Shown piece by piece: positions 1-7,577 of a stretch of 11,401 nucleotides of DNA. The notes under the pieces are model-generated. The model was not told the DNA's origin. It was given only the letters and a program-made list of their open reading frames with translations, and made no database searches. The DNA comes from Euperipatoides rowelli (Eukaryota > Onychophora > Udeonychophora > Euonychophora > Peripatopsidae): NCBI GenBank assembly GCA_003024985.2, contig PXIH01S0008448.1; one strand, written 5' to 3'. The position numbers were made by a program, and so were the translations under genes. Every line of letters begins with the position of its first letter. Within the stretch, counting starts at the first letter, position 1.

Positions 1-286
1 ATAATTGTCCAGCATACTTGGGTAGTGTTAAAGATTTAACAAAAAGATGGGCAACATATCTGGAATAGTTATAGAAAATTACGGGAATGAATTTTGGTTG
101 TTTATATCGGAGGTTGCAAGTATTACAAAGGGGGCCCCAATACTTCCCTGAGATATGATCATGATCTCTAACTTTATTATTTGTTGTTAGATTAAATTCA
201 TGCTCACAAAGGTAACAATGAGTGGCTTCGTCAAACTTTGCCTGCTGTTCATCGGTTATATTCATACGTACAATTTTTTCATATAC
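1..286 (-). pseudogene. Polinton/Maverick-type DNA polymerase B, fragment with HNH-like zinc module and Exo II region (runs off left edge)
   Basis: This reading frame stays open from a stop at 287-289 to the window edge, about 95 residues. It encodes a cysteine/histidine module at 113-217: CYLC, then RDHDH, then a G-x-Y-x-G stretch, then CNTCN. This arrangement is characteristic of the HNH-like insertion in the exonuclease part of Polinton/Maverick and adintovirus protein-primed family B polymerases. It is followed by PKFIPVIFYNYSRY, the Exo II neighbourhood, where the family normally has an Asn and then an Asp a few residues on. The Asp position here reads Val (SRYVAHLF). All zinc-ligand positions look intact while the exonuclease residue is lost. 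The polymerase palm motifs lie outside the window to the left. The family assignment is strong. Inactivity is inferred from this substitution and from the breaks upstream. Confidence 0.85.
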
Positions 287-1460
287 TCAGAGTATATATG
301 CTTAGCATCTTTATAGAGATTATCAATAAAATGGTTATGAGCATCTTTACCCTGTACTGAACTAATTTTTTTTAAAATCTAGGATCTTTTTAAAATTCTT
401 TTTAATCTTGATACATATTTTTAATATAGTACGCATAAGATGTAGAGATATATTTGTGGAGAATATTGGGGTCTGTGGATTTCTCAAGCAGGCATTTGAA
501 ATCCATTAAAATACAAAGAGAACCTTATGACAATATTCATATTCTTTAAATTTAAGCATATTGTGTTCATCATTTGGGAGCACTATGCACACAGTTTTAT
601 TTTTTAAACAATAAAGTTGATGTTTATCCAATAAATCTTGATGCCCATAATGTCCCAAACAATTACGGCAAAAAATATGACATTTATTTTTAGTGACTTG
701 GGATTTCAAAAGCCTGCTTAAGTCTTTGATACAAACATAATGTGATGTAGTATCATTTCTAATGAATAAAATATCCACAGACGTAGGATAAACAATTTCA
801 GGATTCATATAGTGGAAATAATTTTTTATCATCATTGACTCCAATAACATTGACAGAAATTAAATTTTGTTTTTTAAATTTAGGAATATCTGTCAATGCT
901 ACTGGGAAAGGAATGTCTTTAAATTTTAAGCCTCCAAAATGATGTTCATAGTGTGATAAATGTTGGGGATATCATTAATATTCATATGATGGAGTCCTGC
1001 TAAGACACTACAAGCAAACCATTTCTCATCATCTGGGTTTTTTTGTTTTTAATATATGGTGGTAAATCAATATAGGATGAACCTTTTAAAATATCACACA
1101 TGTTCAAACATAACTCAAGAAATGGATAATAACACACAACCTGAACCTTTGTGGGTGAGATCATCGATCTCTTTCAAGAGAGATGCGAACAAGGACTAAT
1201 ATCTTATGTAAAGATATACCCCTAGTAATTAAAATATTTTTAGTTTTAAATAGAAATGTACAGGTATCCTCACCTCTTTTGAATATACAATGTTACTTTA
1301 AATTTACCTTAAGAGCATCATGATTATTTAAAATTTGAATTATTTTGCTCTTAAGACGATGTTTAGTTTTACTCAAAAATATTTTTGGTGAAGGGAACCT
1401 CCAAGTCTGCAAGTGACAATGGAAGGCCATCTCTACTTGGAAGGTTTTGGCTCCACTATC
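287..1460 (-). pseudogene. Polinton/Maverick-type DNA polymerase B, N-terminal half up to Exo I, broken in several frames
   Basis: Read on the minus strand, short collinear blocks in shifting frames follow the usual order of Polinton PolB N-termini. There is a basic helical block (about 1455-1293, AFHCHLQTWRF), then a block ending ILKGSSYI-like (about 1170-1060), then DDEKWFACSVLAGLHH (about 1040-985). Next come FPVALTDIPKF and ISVNVIGVN (about 915-835). A conserved segment at 850-506 contains HYVCIKDLSRLL and a C2H2-like cluster, CRNCLGHYGHQDLLDKHQLYC in register with the family. The Exo I motif at 495-503 reads Asp-Phe-Lys instead of the catalytic D-x-E. SYAYYIKNM at about 450-420 is the expected next block. 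Stops and frame changes near 1292, 1010, 805, 506, 400 and 287 make this a pseudogene unless they are sequencing errors. The product would replicate the element in the nucleus from a protein primer. Confidence 0.85.
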
Positions 1461-1602
1461 ATTATTTGAATCATCCAAATTATTTGAGTCTAGTAACTCA
1501 TCATCGGATTCAACATCAGAATTATTTGATGGTATATTTTTAATTTTATCATCATCAATCAACCCATCATNATTATCAGAATAAAAATCATAATTATTAA
1601 CA

Positions 1603-2240
1603 TGAGGAGGGGGTACACCACTATGATCCAGGGAATAAGAACGTGAAGGACCGGGTTGTGGTTAAAAATCTGTCGGTCGAGGAGATACTGGAGATGGTGA
1701 AAGATTCGATGAATCTTTTTCTATCTGTGATATGTCCGATTCGTCAGTTAGGGCATAGTCGACCAAAGGCTTTTTCACTATGGGTGAATATGGTGATATA
1801 TCTCCACCTTTACATTTTAAAACATGAAATGCTGAATTTATAACACAAGTATAAATATTAGTCTTAATAGTAGACCTAACACTAGGTCTAATAGTAGAAT
1901 TTGATATAAAAAACACTACTATGTGAAGGAGGGGGTTCAGCACTATCATCAGTCTGATGCAAAAAAGTCTTTGGTTGATCATCCCCTAGCTGATGGGGAG
2001 GAGGTACCGGAGATGCTGGAAGATCCAATGAATCTTCTACCATCTGTGATATGTCCGAGTCATCAATTAAGGCCTAATCAACCTTTTTTTTTCACAATGG
2101 GTGAATAAAGTGGTGTACCCCCTGCCCTTATGCTTTAAATTAGGTGGTGAATTTGTAGTACCAGCCTTAACATTACAATTTAAAATAGGAATCTGTGATG
2201 GTGCTAATACAGTGGGTTTTGTTTTATTAGAATTTAAAAT
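1603..2240. repeat. Diverged tandem duplication, unit about 320 bp
   Basis: Two neighbouring copies align with an offset of 319-322 bp. 1611-1628 matches 1933-1950 (gggtacaccactatgatc against gggttcagcactatcatc). 1681-1740 matches 2000-2059, sharing ctgtgatatgtccga at 1725 and 2044. 1745-1830 matches 2064-2150. Read on the minus strand, both copies encode the same acidic/proline segment, so the duplication is inside the coding region. Each copy has gained its own indels and stops. Confidence 0.8.
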
Positions 2241-2530
2241 GTCTTGGTATTATTCTTGACTTAATAATGGTTGGTGGTATAGTAGCTTTTAAAAAAGGTG
2301 GTTGTACATTTAAAACATTAAACTGTGATGAAATATTAGAATTAATAATAGGTCTAATACTAGGCTTGACATTAGACTTTAATATTGGATTAACATGTGA
2401 AACATTAGGCATTAACATATAAGATGGTGGTATCCTAACTTCAACAGTAGACTTAATATTAGACTTTAAAATAGGTATAATATTAGCCTGTGTATCTTTA
2501 GGCTTTAAAACCTTTTTAATTTGCTTTTCA
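2230..2530. repeat. Degenerate short repeats encoding ILKSN-like units
   Basis: The plus strand repeatedly shows ttagactttaaaatagg-like words separated by 20-60 bp, for example near 2385, 2465 and, more diverged, 2340. On the minus strand these give PILKSNIKSTV, PILKSNVKPSI and PIINSNI. They look like an internally expanded low-complexity coding repeat rather than a mobile element. Confidence 0.55.
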
Positions 2531-2698
2531 AAACCAGGAGGTGGGGGCAAAGTTGTTAGATGTTGGTATATAATTAATAAATTTTATCTTATTCAATCGA
2601 TTTTCAGTATGAATCCGATCCATGTTTCTTTCGATCACTAAATGAGATGGTTCTTCCAAGCTAGACTGTTAAAAGCTGAATGAAGTTGCTGCCTCAAA

Positions 2699-2809
2699 GC
2701 TTTGCCCCGGTGAAATCTGCTAGCTAGAGATGGTATGTCAAAGCTGGACTAGTTAAACTGCTTTGCCCTCGATGAAATCTGCTAGTTGGAGATGCTATGC
2801 CAAAGCTGG
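2699..2809. repeat. 61-bp tandem duplication upstream of the PolB relic
   Basis: 2699-2747 and 2760-2809 are near copies that begin gctttgccc, share gatgaaatctgctag-like cores and end caaagctgg. The offset is 61-62 bp. Shortly after, aatctgga-type words recur at about 2814, 2831 and 2847. No coding potential is evident. The position just upstream of the candidate PolB start would suit an untranslated leader or subterminal repeat, but nothing proves that. Confidence 0.75.
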
Positions 2810-2879
2810 TTGTTAATCTGGAGTGTATTAAAATCTGGACTGTAAAAATCTGGATTGATAAAACTGGTATTTTTTATAA

Positions 2880-4110
2880 TTTGAAAAAAAAAACAACTCA
2901 ATAAGATAATATGCTGTTTGATAGCAAAATCTACATTGAGCTTCAATAATAATGTAATGAAATAAAGTTTAATTTTTATTCTTAGCAGTTCAATAAATTA
3001 AAATTCAATAAATAAATTTGTAGTTCAATAAATTAAAAAAAAAATCTAAACATTAGTTTTCAATACAAGGAAAATATAAAATTATTTTATTATATTATGT
3101 AAGAAAGATTATTGTACTTTAATTATAAAATAATGCTGTTACTATGAGGGAATGAGATAATCTAAAAAAGGATTAAGTAATAAAGATAATCTCTTTGTAC
3201 TTTGGTAATGCTGTATCCATGAGGAAAATAATAATTATTTCTTTAAGACTTGGTAGATTTAGGATGATGTAGCTAATTTACAGTGGCTTCTAACCATATT
3301 AAAAATATGGTATGTTTTTATTATTATTTAACTTATAATATATTAAATTTAGTTAATTAGTTATCATTCCTCCCACTCCCCCATAACTCTATAACTTGTT
3401 TTATAATGTCTTTAATTGTGATGTAATTAGAAAATCTTTAGCAAGTCGTTAAAAGGGTAAGCTGTTATCTAGAGTCTTATGCGCATGAGCCGGTGAATTG
3501 AGTAGCACTCTAAAATGGAAGTATGAAGTTTAATTAAAAATAAACTAGATGCCGGTTGATACGAAATAAAATATACCTTTAGCTGAATAGCCCTTAAAAC
3601 AGCAATCAAAAAATTTATGGCTCGAGTCTCTATCTTCTATAGAACAAGAGCTATGTAATTTTAAGTTTCACGTTGTTTGACTTTTTTTCTAACCTTGATA
3701 TGCATGAGCAGCGGTTAGCTTTGATGTATGAGCTGTTAATCATCTTAATATGCAGTATATACGATCACTTTGAGAAAAAGTAACTCTAATATTAAAAATG
3801 TTTCGATTTCAAAAAATTTGTTTTAAACATCTACAAATTTAATGATTTCAAATATCTATTCCATTTACAGATTTTGTCCCCTCTCCCTCCCCCTAAAATA
3901 CGCTATTTTAGTTTTATGTGATCAAAACCAAAACGGTAGATGCTAGCAACTTGAAATTTTTATTTAAGGTGTGGAATAGTATCCAGATGTTATGTATGAC
4001 ATCATAGTCATGTAATCTAAACATTCACCCCTCCCCCTCCATCATTTTCTAATTTTTGAAAAAAAATTAAAAAAAAAAAATGTTCAAGTTAATGGCACAT
4101 TGCTTCTGCG
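2880..4110. other. AT-rich noncoding stretch, no gene recognised
   Basis: About 1.2 kb of AT-rich sequence with stops in every frame. I see no protein similarity, no RNA gene and no terminal repeats. It contains repeated ttcaataaatta words near 2989-3035 and a small hairpin at 3294-3310 (ccatatt, three A, aatatgg). Isolated C/T-rich tracts lie at 3369-3382, 3877-3894 and 4027-4040. Other Polinton genes (integrase, ATPase, capsid) were looked for here and not seen. Confidence 0.6.
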
Positions 4111-4163
4111 CATCCTATGATGTCACTTAGAAAAAANCGAGATTGGGTCACAAAATTCAACAT

Positions 4164-4264
4164 CTATCCCATCATGCACCTTGCGATACTCTATCCCAGC
4201 ATGCACCTTGCGATACTCTATCTCAGCATGCACCTTGTGATACTCTATCCCATCATGCACCTTG
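4164..4264. repeat. 27-bp minisatellite, about 3.5 copies
   Basis: The word catgcacctt begins at 4173, 4200, 4227 and 4254, an exact 27-bp period. Units read ctatcccatcatgcaccttg with small variations. Since 27 is a multiple of three, one frame stays open as a nine-residue repeat (HLAILYPSM-like). I regard that as a by-product of the period, not evidence for a protein. Confidence 0.9.
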
Positions 4265-4402
4265 AAAAGACCCAGATTGGGCTAGAAAATTTGAAGTGGG
4301 TAGGGTATCTATCCCATTGTGCATAATAATATATCCCAGTATGCATCATAATCTACAGTATTTTCTAAATTTTTAGGGAAAAAATTGATTTTTTTTTTAA
4401 AA

Positions 4403-4520
4403 ATATCGATATATACAGTATAGATATATATCGATATATATTGATAATATTGATAATCGATCGAATAATCGATTGATAATCAATAGATATTGATCGATAA
4501 TCGATACATATTGATACCCT
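4403..4520. repeat. ATCGAT/TTGATA-rich simple-sequence tract
   Basis: The stretch is built almost entirely from overlapping atcgat, gatata and ttgata words, for example ataatcgatcgaataatcg. It is highly self-complementary. It follows a T/A homopolymer run and has no coding content that can be trusted. Confidence 0.75.
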
Positions 4521-4563
4521 ATCCCATCATACATCATAATAATACCCAGAATGCACCATAATG

Positions 4564-4589
4564 TCATATGCCCATATATGGGCATATGA
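4564..4589. repeat. Perfect 26-bp palindrome
   Basis: The sequence around the centre at 4576/4577 is identical to its own reverse complement over 26 bases. It contains catatgccc, then atatat, then gggcatatg. Symmetry ends at 4563/4590. It lies at the right end of the repeat cluster. Confidence 0.95.
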
Positions 4590-4845
4590 TGTCATTTTTG
4601 ATATTGAAAATTCGGCCGCCATCTTAAAAAGACCCGGATTAGGCCAGAAACCCCATTTCCTATCTACTCAGAAGAATGTTAACTAGATACTGTATACTGT
4701 ATATGTAAAAAGTAGAACAATAAAAATTTCCTCTGGAAATTTTTTTTTTTTTTAAAACTTGTTGATAACGGGAAATTTATTTTTAAAAAAAAAGTGAGGT
4801 GAAACTATTTCCAAAAAATATAACCTATAGAGAAAAATAAATTTT

Positions 4846-5510
4846 AAAATTAGTATTGTACATTCAGTTGTAGTGGGACCAATTAAACCAATATCTAAGG
4901 ATGGATCAAGATATATTGTGGCTTTCATAGGCCACAATATATCTTCATATATTTGATAAAACACAAGAATGAAGTTCTTGATAAATTTATTGAATATCAA
5001 ACAGAACCAAAAAAACAAAAAAATATTCTGAAGTGACAATGGCAAAGAATATTGCAATGAAAATTTTGATATTTAAAGAAGCAAGTCATAATCAGACAGC
5101 TAACTGTAGGCCTACCTAGTAACCATCACAGAATGGTGTCGCTGAACGTTCAAATCAGACACTTTTAGATGTGACAAGTTGCCAACTAATCCAATCAGGA
5201 GTGCCACAATCTTTTTTGGACAGAGGTATTGAAAACCACTGCATATATTAGGAACAAACGTTCATCCACAAGATGGCATTATAACTTATTAGAAGCACTT
5301 AAAATTTATGAAAACATGTTACAGAATCAAGCCAACTATGGTACTCGGAAAGATTTATTATTATAAAAACTTTAAAGTATTGGGACATTATCTTCAAGCC
5401 GGTATATGACTCGACGTATAAACAGTGAGAGTAATAATGATAAAATTGATGTAACCATATTAGTACAAAGTGCGGAAGCTGTAATAGATATGAACAAAAT
5501 GGTCGGAGTT
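4846..5510 (+). pseudogene. Ty1/Copia retrotransposon integrase relic
   Basis: Plus-strand blocks in several frames follow the Copia integrase core. The first is VHSVVVGPIKPISKDGSRYI (4858 on). A block KHKNEVLDKFIEYQTE follows at about 4957-5010, then SDNGKEYCNENF at 5032-5067. NGVAERSNQTLLDV spans about 5132-5175, then FWTEVLKTTAYIRNKRSS at about 5215-5270, and a weak FKVLG-like segment near 5370. Of the catalytic triad, the first Asp position (H-S-D in the family) reads Val at 4867-4869. The second Asp (5035-5037) and the Glu (5144-5146) are present. Stops and frame changes occur near 4947, 5030, 5065 and 5215. No Copia Gag, protease or RT is visible on either side and no flanking LTR pair was found, so this is an isolated fragment. 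The enzyme would insert element cDNA into chromosomal DNA. Confidence 0.8.
4908..4945. repeat. 15-bp perfect inverted repeat with 8-base loop inside the Copia integrase relic
   Basis: The arms 4908-4922 (aagatatattgtggc) and 4931-4945 (gccacaatatatctt) are exact reverse complements around the loop tttcatag. The right arm lies where Copia integrases have the conserved F-x-D-D-x-S-R segment, and it replaces it. The reading frame changes immediately after. Confidence 0.95.
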
Positions 5511-5744
5511 TACTAACCTAGGAATCTTAGATCCCTAGGGATTGGAACTCACAGACCAGCAAGCAAAGGTAAAGTTGAAATTTTACAATGTAAAGACTAT
5601 TAGATAGTTCCTAACAATTGGGGATCTGCTTACAATATTAATTTGTGAATTNATTTGCTATCCTATATGAATGACTATACAAATTTGGAAAAATAATTTT
5701 AAAAATTTGTACACACATATCAAATTGAAAATAAAGGAATTCAA

Positions 5745-6031
5745 ATGACCAATGATATTAAATTAATATCGAGCGTAATAAATGTTAAAGCTACCCCAAT
5801 AAACAAAACAATGTTAGAAGAAATACATTTAATTAAAATAAACAATGTTAACACACTAATAACAATTGTGGGAAGAGACCCACTCTGTCTAAATTGCAAA
5901 CAGATCGGTCATAAATTGATGGATGCAAGAAAAAATATTGTCAACTATGTAAAAACTATGAGGGTAAATACATACAATGTCAACCTACTAACCCCATAAA
6001 CACAGGCTATGCTGTTAAAAAAAGTAATTAA
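5745..6031 (+). pseudogene. Orphan zinc-knuckle (CCHC) fragment, Gag-like
   Basis: From an ATG at 5745 the frame reads about 60 residues rich in Ile, Asn, Lys and Thr, then GRDPLCLNCKQIGHK. The Cys codons are at 5886 and 5895 and the His codon is at 5910. The fourth ligand, Cys at 5924-5926, is in the next frame, where the reading continues YCQLCKNYEGKYIQCQPTNP to a stop at 6029-6031. The blocks form a C-x2-C-x4-H-x4-C knuckle followed by a second cysteine cluster that lacks a clear His. Paired knuckles of this kind occur in nucleic-acid-binding Gag or ORF1 proteins of invertebrate retroelements. It is unlikely to belong to the Gypsy element downstream, which has its own Gag. The element of origin is not recognised. 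One frame change lies in the knuckle, and a second possible one in the A run at 6017-6023. Confidence 0.55.
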
Positions 6032-6207
6032 CCGGCCTAATAATGTAGAATTTGAAGTGGGCATCCGCAGGGAGTGGCAAAGGGGGCAAGAGATAAGTAC
6101 CGAGTCACCCTCCCTTCCCCCTGGAAAAATTAGATTAAATAATGTAGGTATTCAATATAAAGCTGGTATTTGTTAATAATATACCAAGTGTTAAGTATCC
6201 AGACGTC

Positions 6208-6284
6208 CATACAACCAAAAAAAAAGCTTATCAAACATTCATACAACCAAAAAAAAAGCTTAACAAAAAAAAAAAAAAAAAAAA
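6208..6284. repeat. 32-bp tandem duplication ending in a 20-A tract at the Gypsy 5' edge
   Basis: The word catacaaccaaaaaaaaagc occurs at 6208 and 6240, a 32-bp offset. The second copy runs into an uninterrupted A20 run at 6265-6284. Sequence matching the 3' LTR begins at the end of that run, so the A tract marks the point where the 5' LTR is cut. Confidence 0.9.
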
Positions 6285-6356
6285 CCTGATCATGTGAACC
6301 ACTCAGTTGTGTTTTAGTGAGTATTTATTTTATAATACAACACATAGAATATTACA
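6283..6356 (+). repeat. Truncated 5' LTR of the Gypsy element
   Basis: It matches 10304-10379 from aacctga to the terminal attaca. I count two substitutions and two one-base gaps by eye. About 89 bp of the upstream U3-like part present in the 3' LTR are missing here, and an A20 tract stands in their place. Confidence 0.9.
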
Positions 6357-6396
6357 TGATGTCTAAGTAGTGGGATATTTTTTCTTTTAAAGAGAA

Positions 6397-7213
6397 ATGA
6401 GTAGTATAAGTTTGCCATACAAATTGTGCTTGGGAAACGATGCAGATTCAATGTGGTATCAGTATCATCAACGTTTTGAAATTTATATATTGGCGGCTGA
6501 GAAAGATGACGCAGAAGATACGCAAAAAAATCACTTTACTGCTACAATCTGAAGGACAAGAAGGTATTGATATTTATAATTCCTTTGGGCTTAATGAAAT
6601 AGAAGCTGAGGATTATGAACTTGTGTTGTCAAAGTTTGAAGAATATTTCAGCCCTGTGAAAAACGAAATGTTTGAGATTATATATTTCAAAATAGAAACC
6701 AAATGGATAAGAAGCCCGTAGAAACATTTTGTGCTGATTTGAAGATTTTAGCAAAAACATGCAATTATGGTGACTTAAAAGATGGCCTGATAAGGGACCG
6801 ATTGGTATTTTGGACTAATTGATAAAAGAATGACTGAAAAATTATTAAAATTTAAAGATATCAAACTGGAAGAAGCAGTTAATATAGTTCAAGCAGCAGA
6901 GATTACGCACCCTCATATGGGGGAAACTAACAAATAGAAATAGAGATTATGCACACACATATGGGGGAAACTAACAAGTAATAATAGTGAGGTTAATGAA
7001 AACAAATCACATATAGATGTAATTAATAAGTTCAGAAAGAAAAGTTGAACAAGGAAACGGATGATAAAAATAAACAGAAAGGAATACAAAAATAGGTGTT
7101 CTAAATGTGGAACTTTGCACGTTAGAGCTGTGTATGGAAAACGTAATTACGTCTGCGAAGGAAAAAAATCACTTTGCTAAACTATGTCGAAATAAAGCTA
7201 AGCCAAGAAAAAT
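6397..7213 (+). pseudogene. gag: Gypsy gag (capsid and nucleocapsid), frameshifted
   Basis: The start ATG at 6397 lies 40 bases after the LTR and opens MSSISLPYKLCLGND, with WYQYHQRFEIYILAAEKDD following, as in Gypsy Gag N-termini. The frame is lost at an A7 run (6524-6530). It continues in a second frame as EGIDIYNSFGLNE (to 6721), in a third as KKPVETFCADLKILAKTCNY, and in a further frame as EKLLKFKDIKLEEAVNIVQA (to about 6935). A 44-bp duplication follows. The nucleocapsid part has C-x2-C at 7097 and 7106 with His at 7118, then a GKRNYVCEGKK region and KNHFAKLCRNK in the next frame. Two zinc knuckles are therefore recognisable but out of frame with each other. Gag would assemble the virus-like particle and bind the RNA. 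At least four frame changes are needed. Confidence 0.88.
6900..6980. repeat. 44-bp tandem duplication in gag
   Basis: The words agattacgcaccctcatatg at 6900 and agattatgcacacacatatg at 6944 each continue as ggggaaactaacaa. The offset is 44 bp. Because 44 is not a multiple of three, the duplication shifts the frame. It lies between the capsid and the zinc-knuckle part. Confidence 0.92.
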
Positions 7214-7577
7214 TAATATAATAGAAAGTAGTTATAATAAATTAAGTGCCACTATGGATGATCTAAAGATGGATGCTATACAACAGGATACTAGTGAAAT
7301 GGATGAGGATGAATGGTTTTGTCCAATTAATGTAAACAACAATATTATCACGTTTAAACTGGACTTTGGTTCACAAACGGCTGTAATTCCTGACGATATA
7401 TTTATGAAAATGGTACCCAGGCCAGTACTTGAAAAGACCACAAAGTCATTTGTTGACTTGGTAATAATAAAATTGAAATCTGTGGATATTTTAAAACCAG
7501 AACAAGATTCAATAACACGTGAGTACCTCAACAATTACTGTGGTGAAAGGCAAGTGCCAATTTTAGGTTTAAGTTAA
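7214..7577 (+). pseudogene. pol: Gypsy retropepsin-like aspartic protease
   Basis: An open frame from 7107 to 7577 carries the last zinc-knuckle residues, an acidic linker (MDDLKMD and TSEMDEDEWF), then FKLDFGSQTAVIPDDIF. This is the retropepsin active-site loop. The family signature Asp-Thr/Ser-Gly reads Asp-Phe-Gly here (7362-7370), a substitution expected to abolish catalysis. The flap and C-terminal part are poorly kept. QVPILGLS near the end matches the usual position of a hydrophobic-hydrophobic-Leu-Gly-Leu strand. The frame ends two codons later, where the family would continue into the RT linker. The intact enzyme would cleave Gag-Pol as a dimer. Fusion to the end of Gag in one frame agrees with a Gag-Pol readthrough layout. 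Confidence 0.82.

Larger units (their letters stand above)
1461..2623 (-). pseudogene. Low-complexity proline/acidic N-terminal extension of the PolB gene (or an abutting upstream ORF)
   Basis: Upstream of the recognisable PolB blocks, minus-strand frames continue without a clear gene boundary. A candidate start ATG lies at 2623-2621 and opens MDRIHTENRLNKIKFINYIP. One frame change then leads to PPPPGFEKQIKKVLKPKD (2550-2227). That segment has repeated ILKSN-like units rich in Pro, Ile, Lys, Asn and Ser. Further frames carry DDSDISQMVEDSLDLPASP, its diverged duplicate DESDISQIEKDSSNLSPSP, and an acidic run (1560-1450, DVESDDELLDSNNLDDSNND) leading straight into the PolB N-terminus. The composition suggests a disordered extension. 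I chose this start because it is the first upstream Met in a frame that can be followed, with breaks, into PolB. It could instead be a separate Polinton gene. No domain is recognised. Confidence 0.5.
4128..4650. repeat. Dispersed repeat cluster sharing a gacc(c/t)-gatt-ggg-ag(a)aa word
   Basis: Three related words occur: agattgggtcacaaaa near 4140, agacccagattgggctagaaaa at about 4268, and agacccggattaggccagaaa at about 4629. A tatgatgtca(c/t)tt word precedes the first and last, near 4116 and 4585. Variants of tatccca(t/g)(c/t)atgcac recur throughout. This looks like one decayed repeat unit present several times, interrupted by simple-sequence DNA. The family is not recognised. Confidence 0.5.

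Noticed and set aside
1643-2108. Two plus-strand open frames (1643-1843 and 1923-2108)
   Set aside because: They are mirror frames of the duplicated minus-strand PolB extension and resemble each other only because of the 320-bp duplication.
2880-4110. Further Polinton genes (integrase, ATPase, capsid)
   Set aside because: Both strands were read here and only stop-dense AT-rich DNA was found.
4164-4264. CRISPR-like array
   Set aside because: Units are contiguous with no unique spacers. It is a minisatellite in eukaryotic DNA.
4117-4326. 69-residue open frame across the 27-bp repeat
   Set aside because: It is a by-product of a period divisible by three, contains an ambiguous base and has no protein similarity that I recognise.
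4397-5057. Two minus-strand open frames rich in Tyr, Ile and Phe
   Set aside because: The first is simple-sequence DNA. The second lies opposite the Copia integrase blocks, which explain the region better.
5519-5541. Near-palindrome around two cctagg words
   Set aside because: The symmetry is imperfect and short. The words also form a direct repeat, and nothing else supports a site.
6357-6375. Primer-binding site directly after the 5' LTR
   Set aside because: The bases after attaca (tgatgtctaag) do not start with TGG and I could not match them to a tRNA 3' end with confidence.
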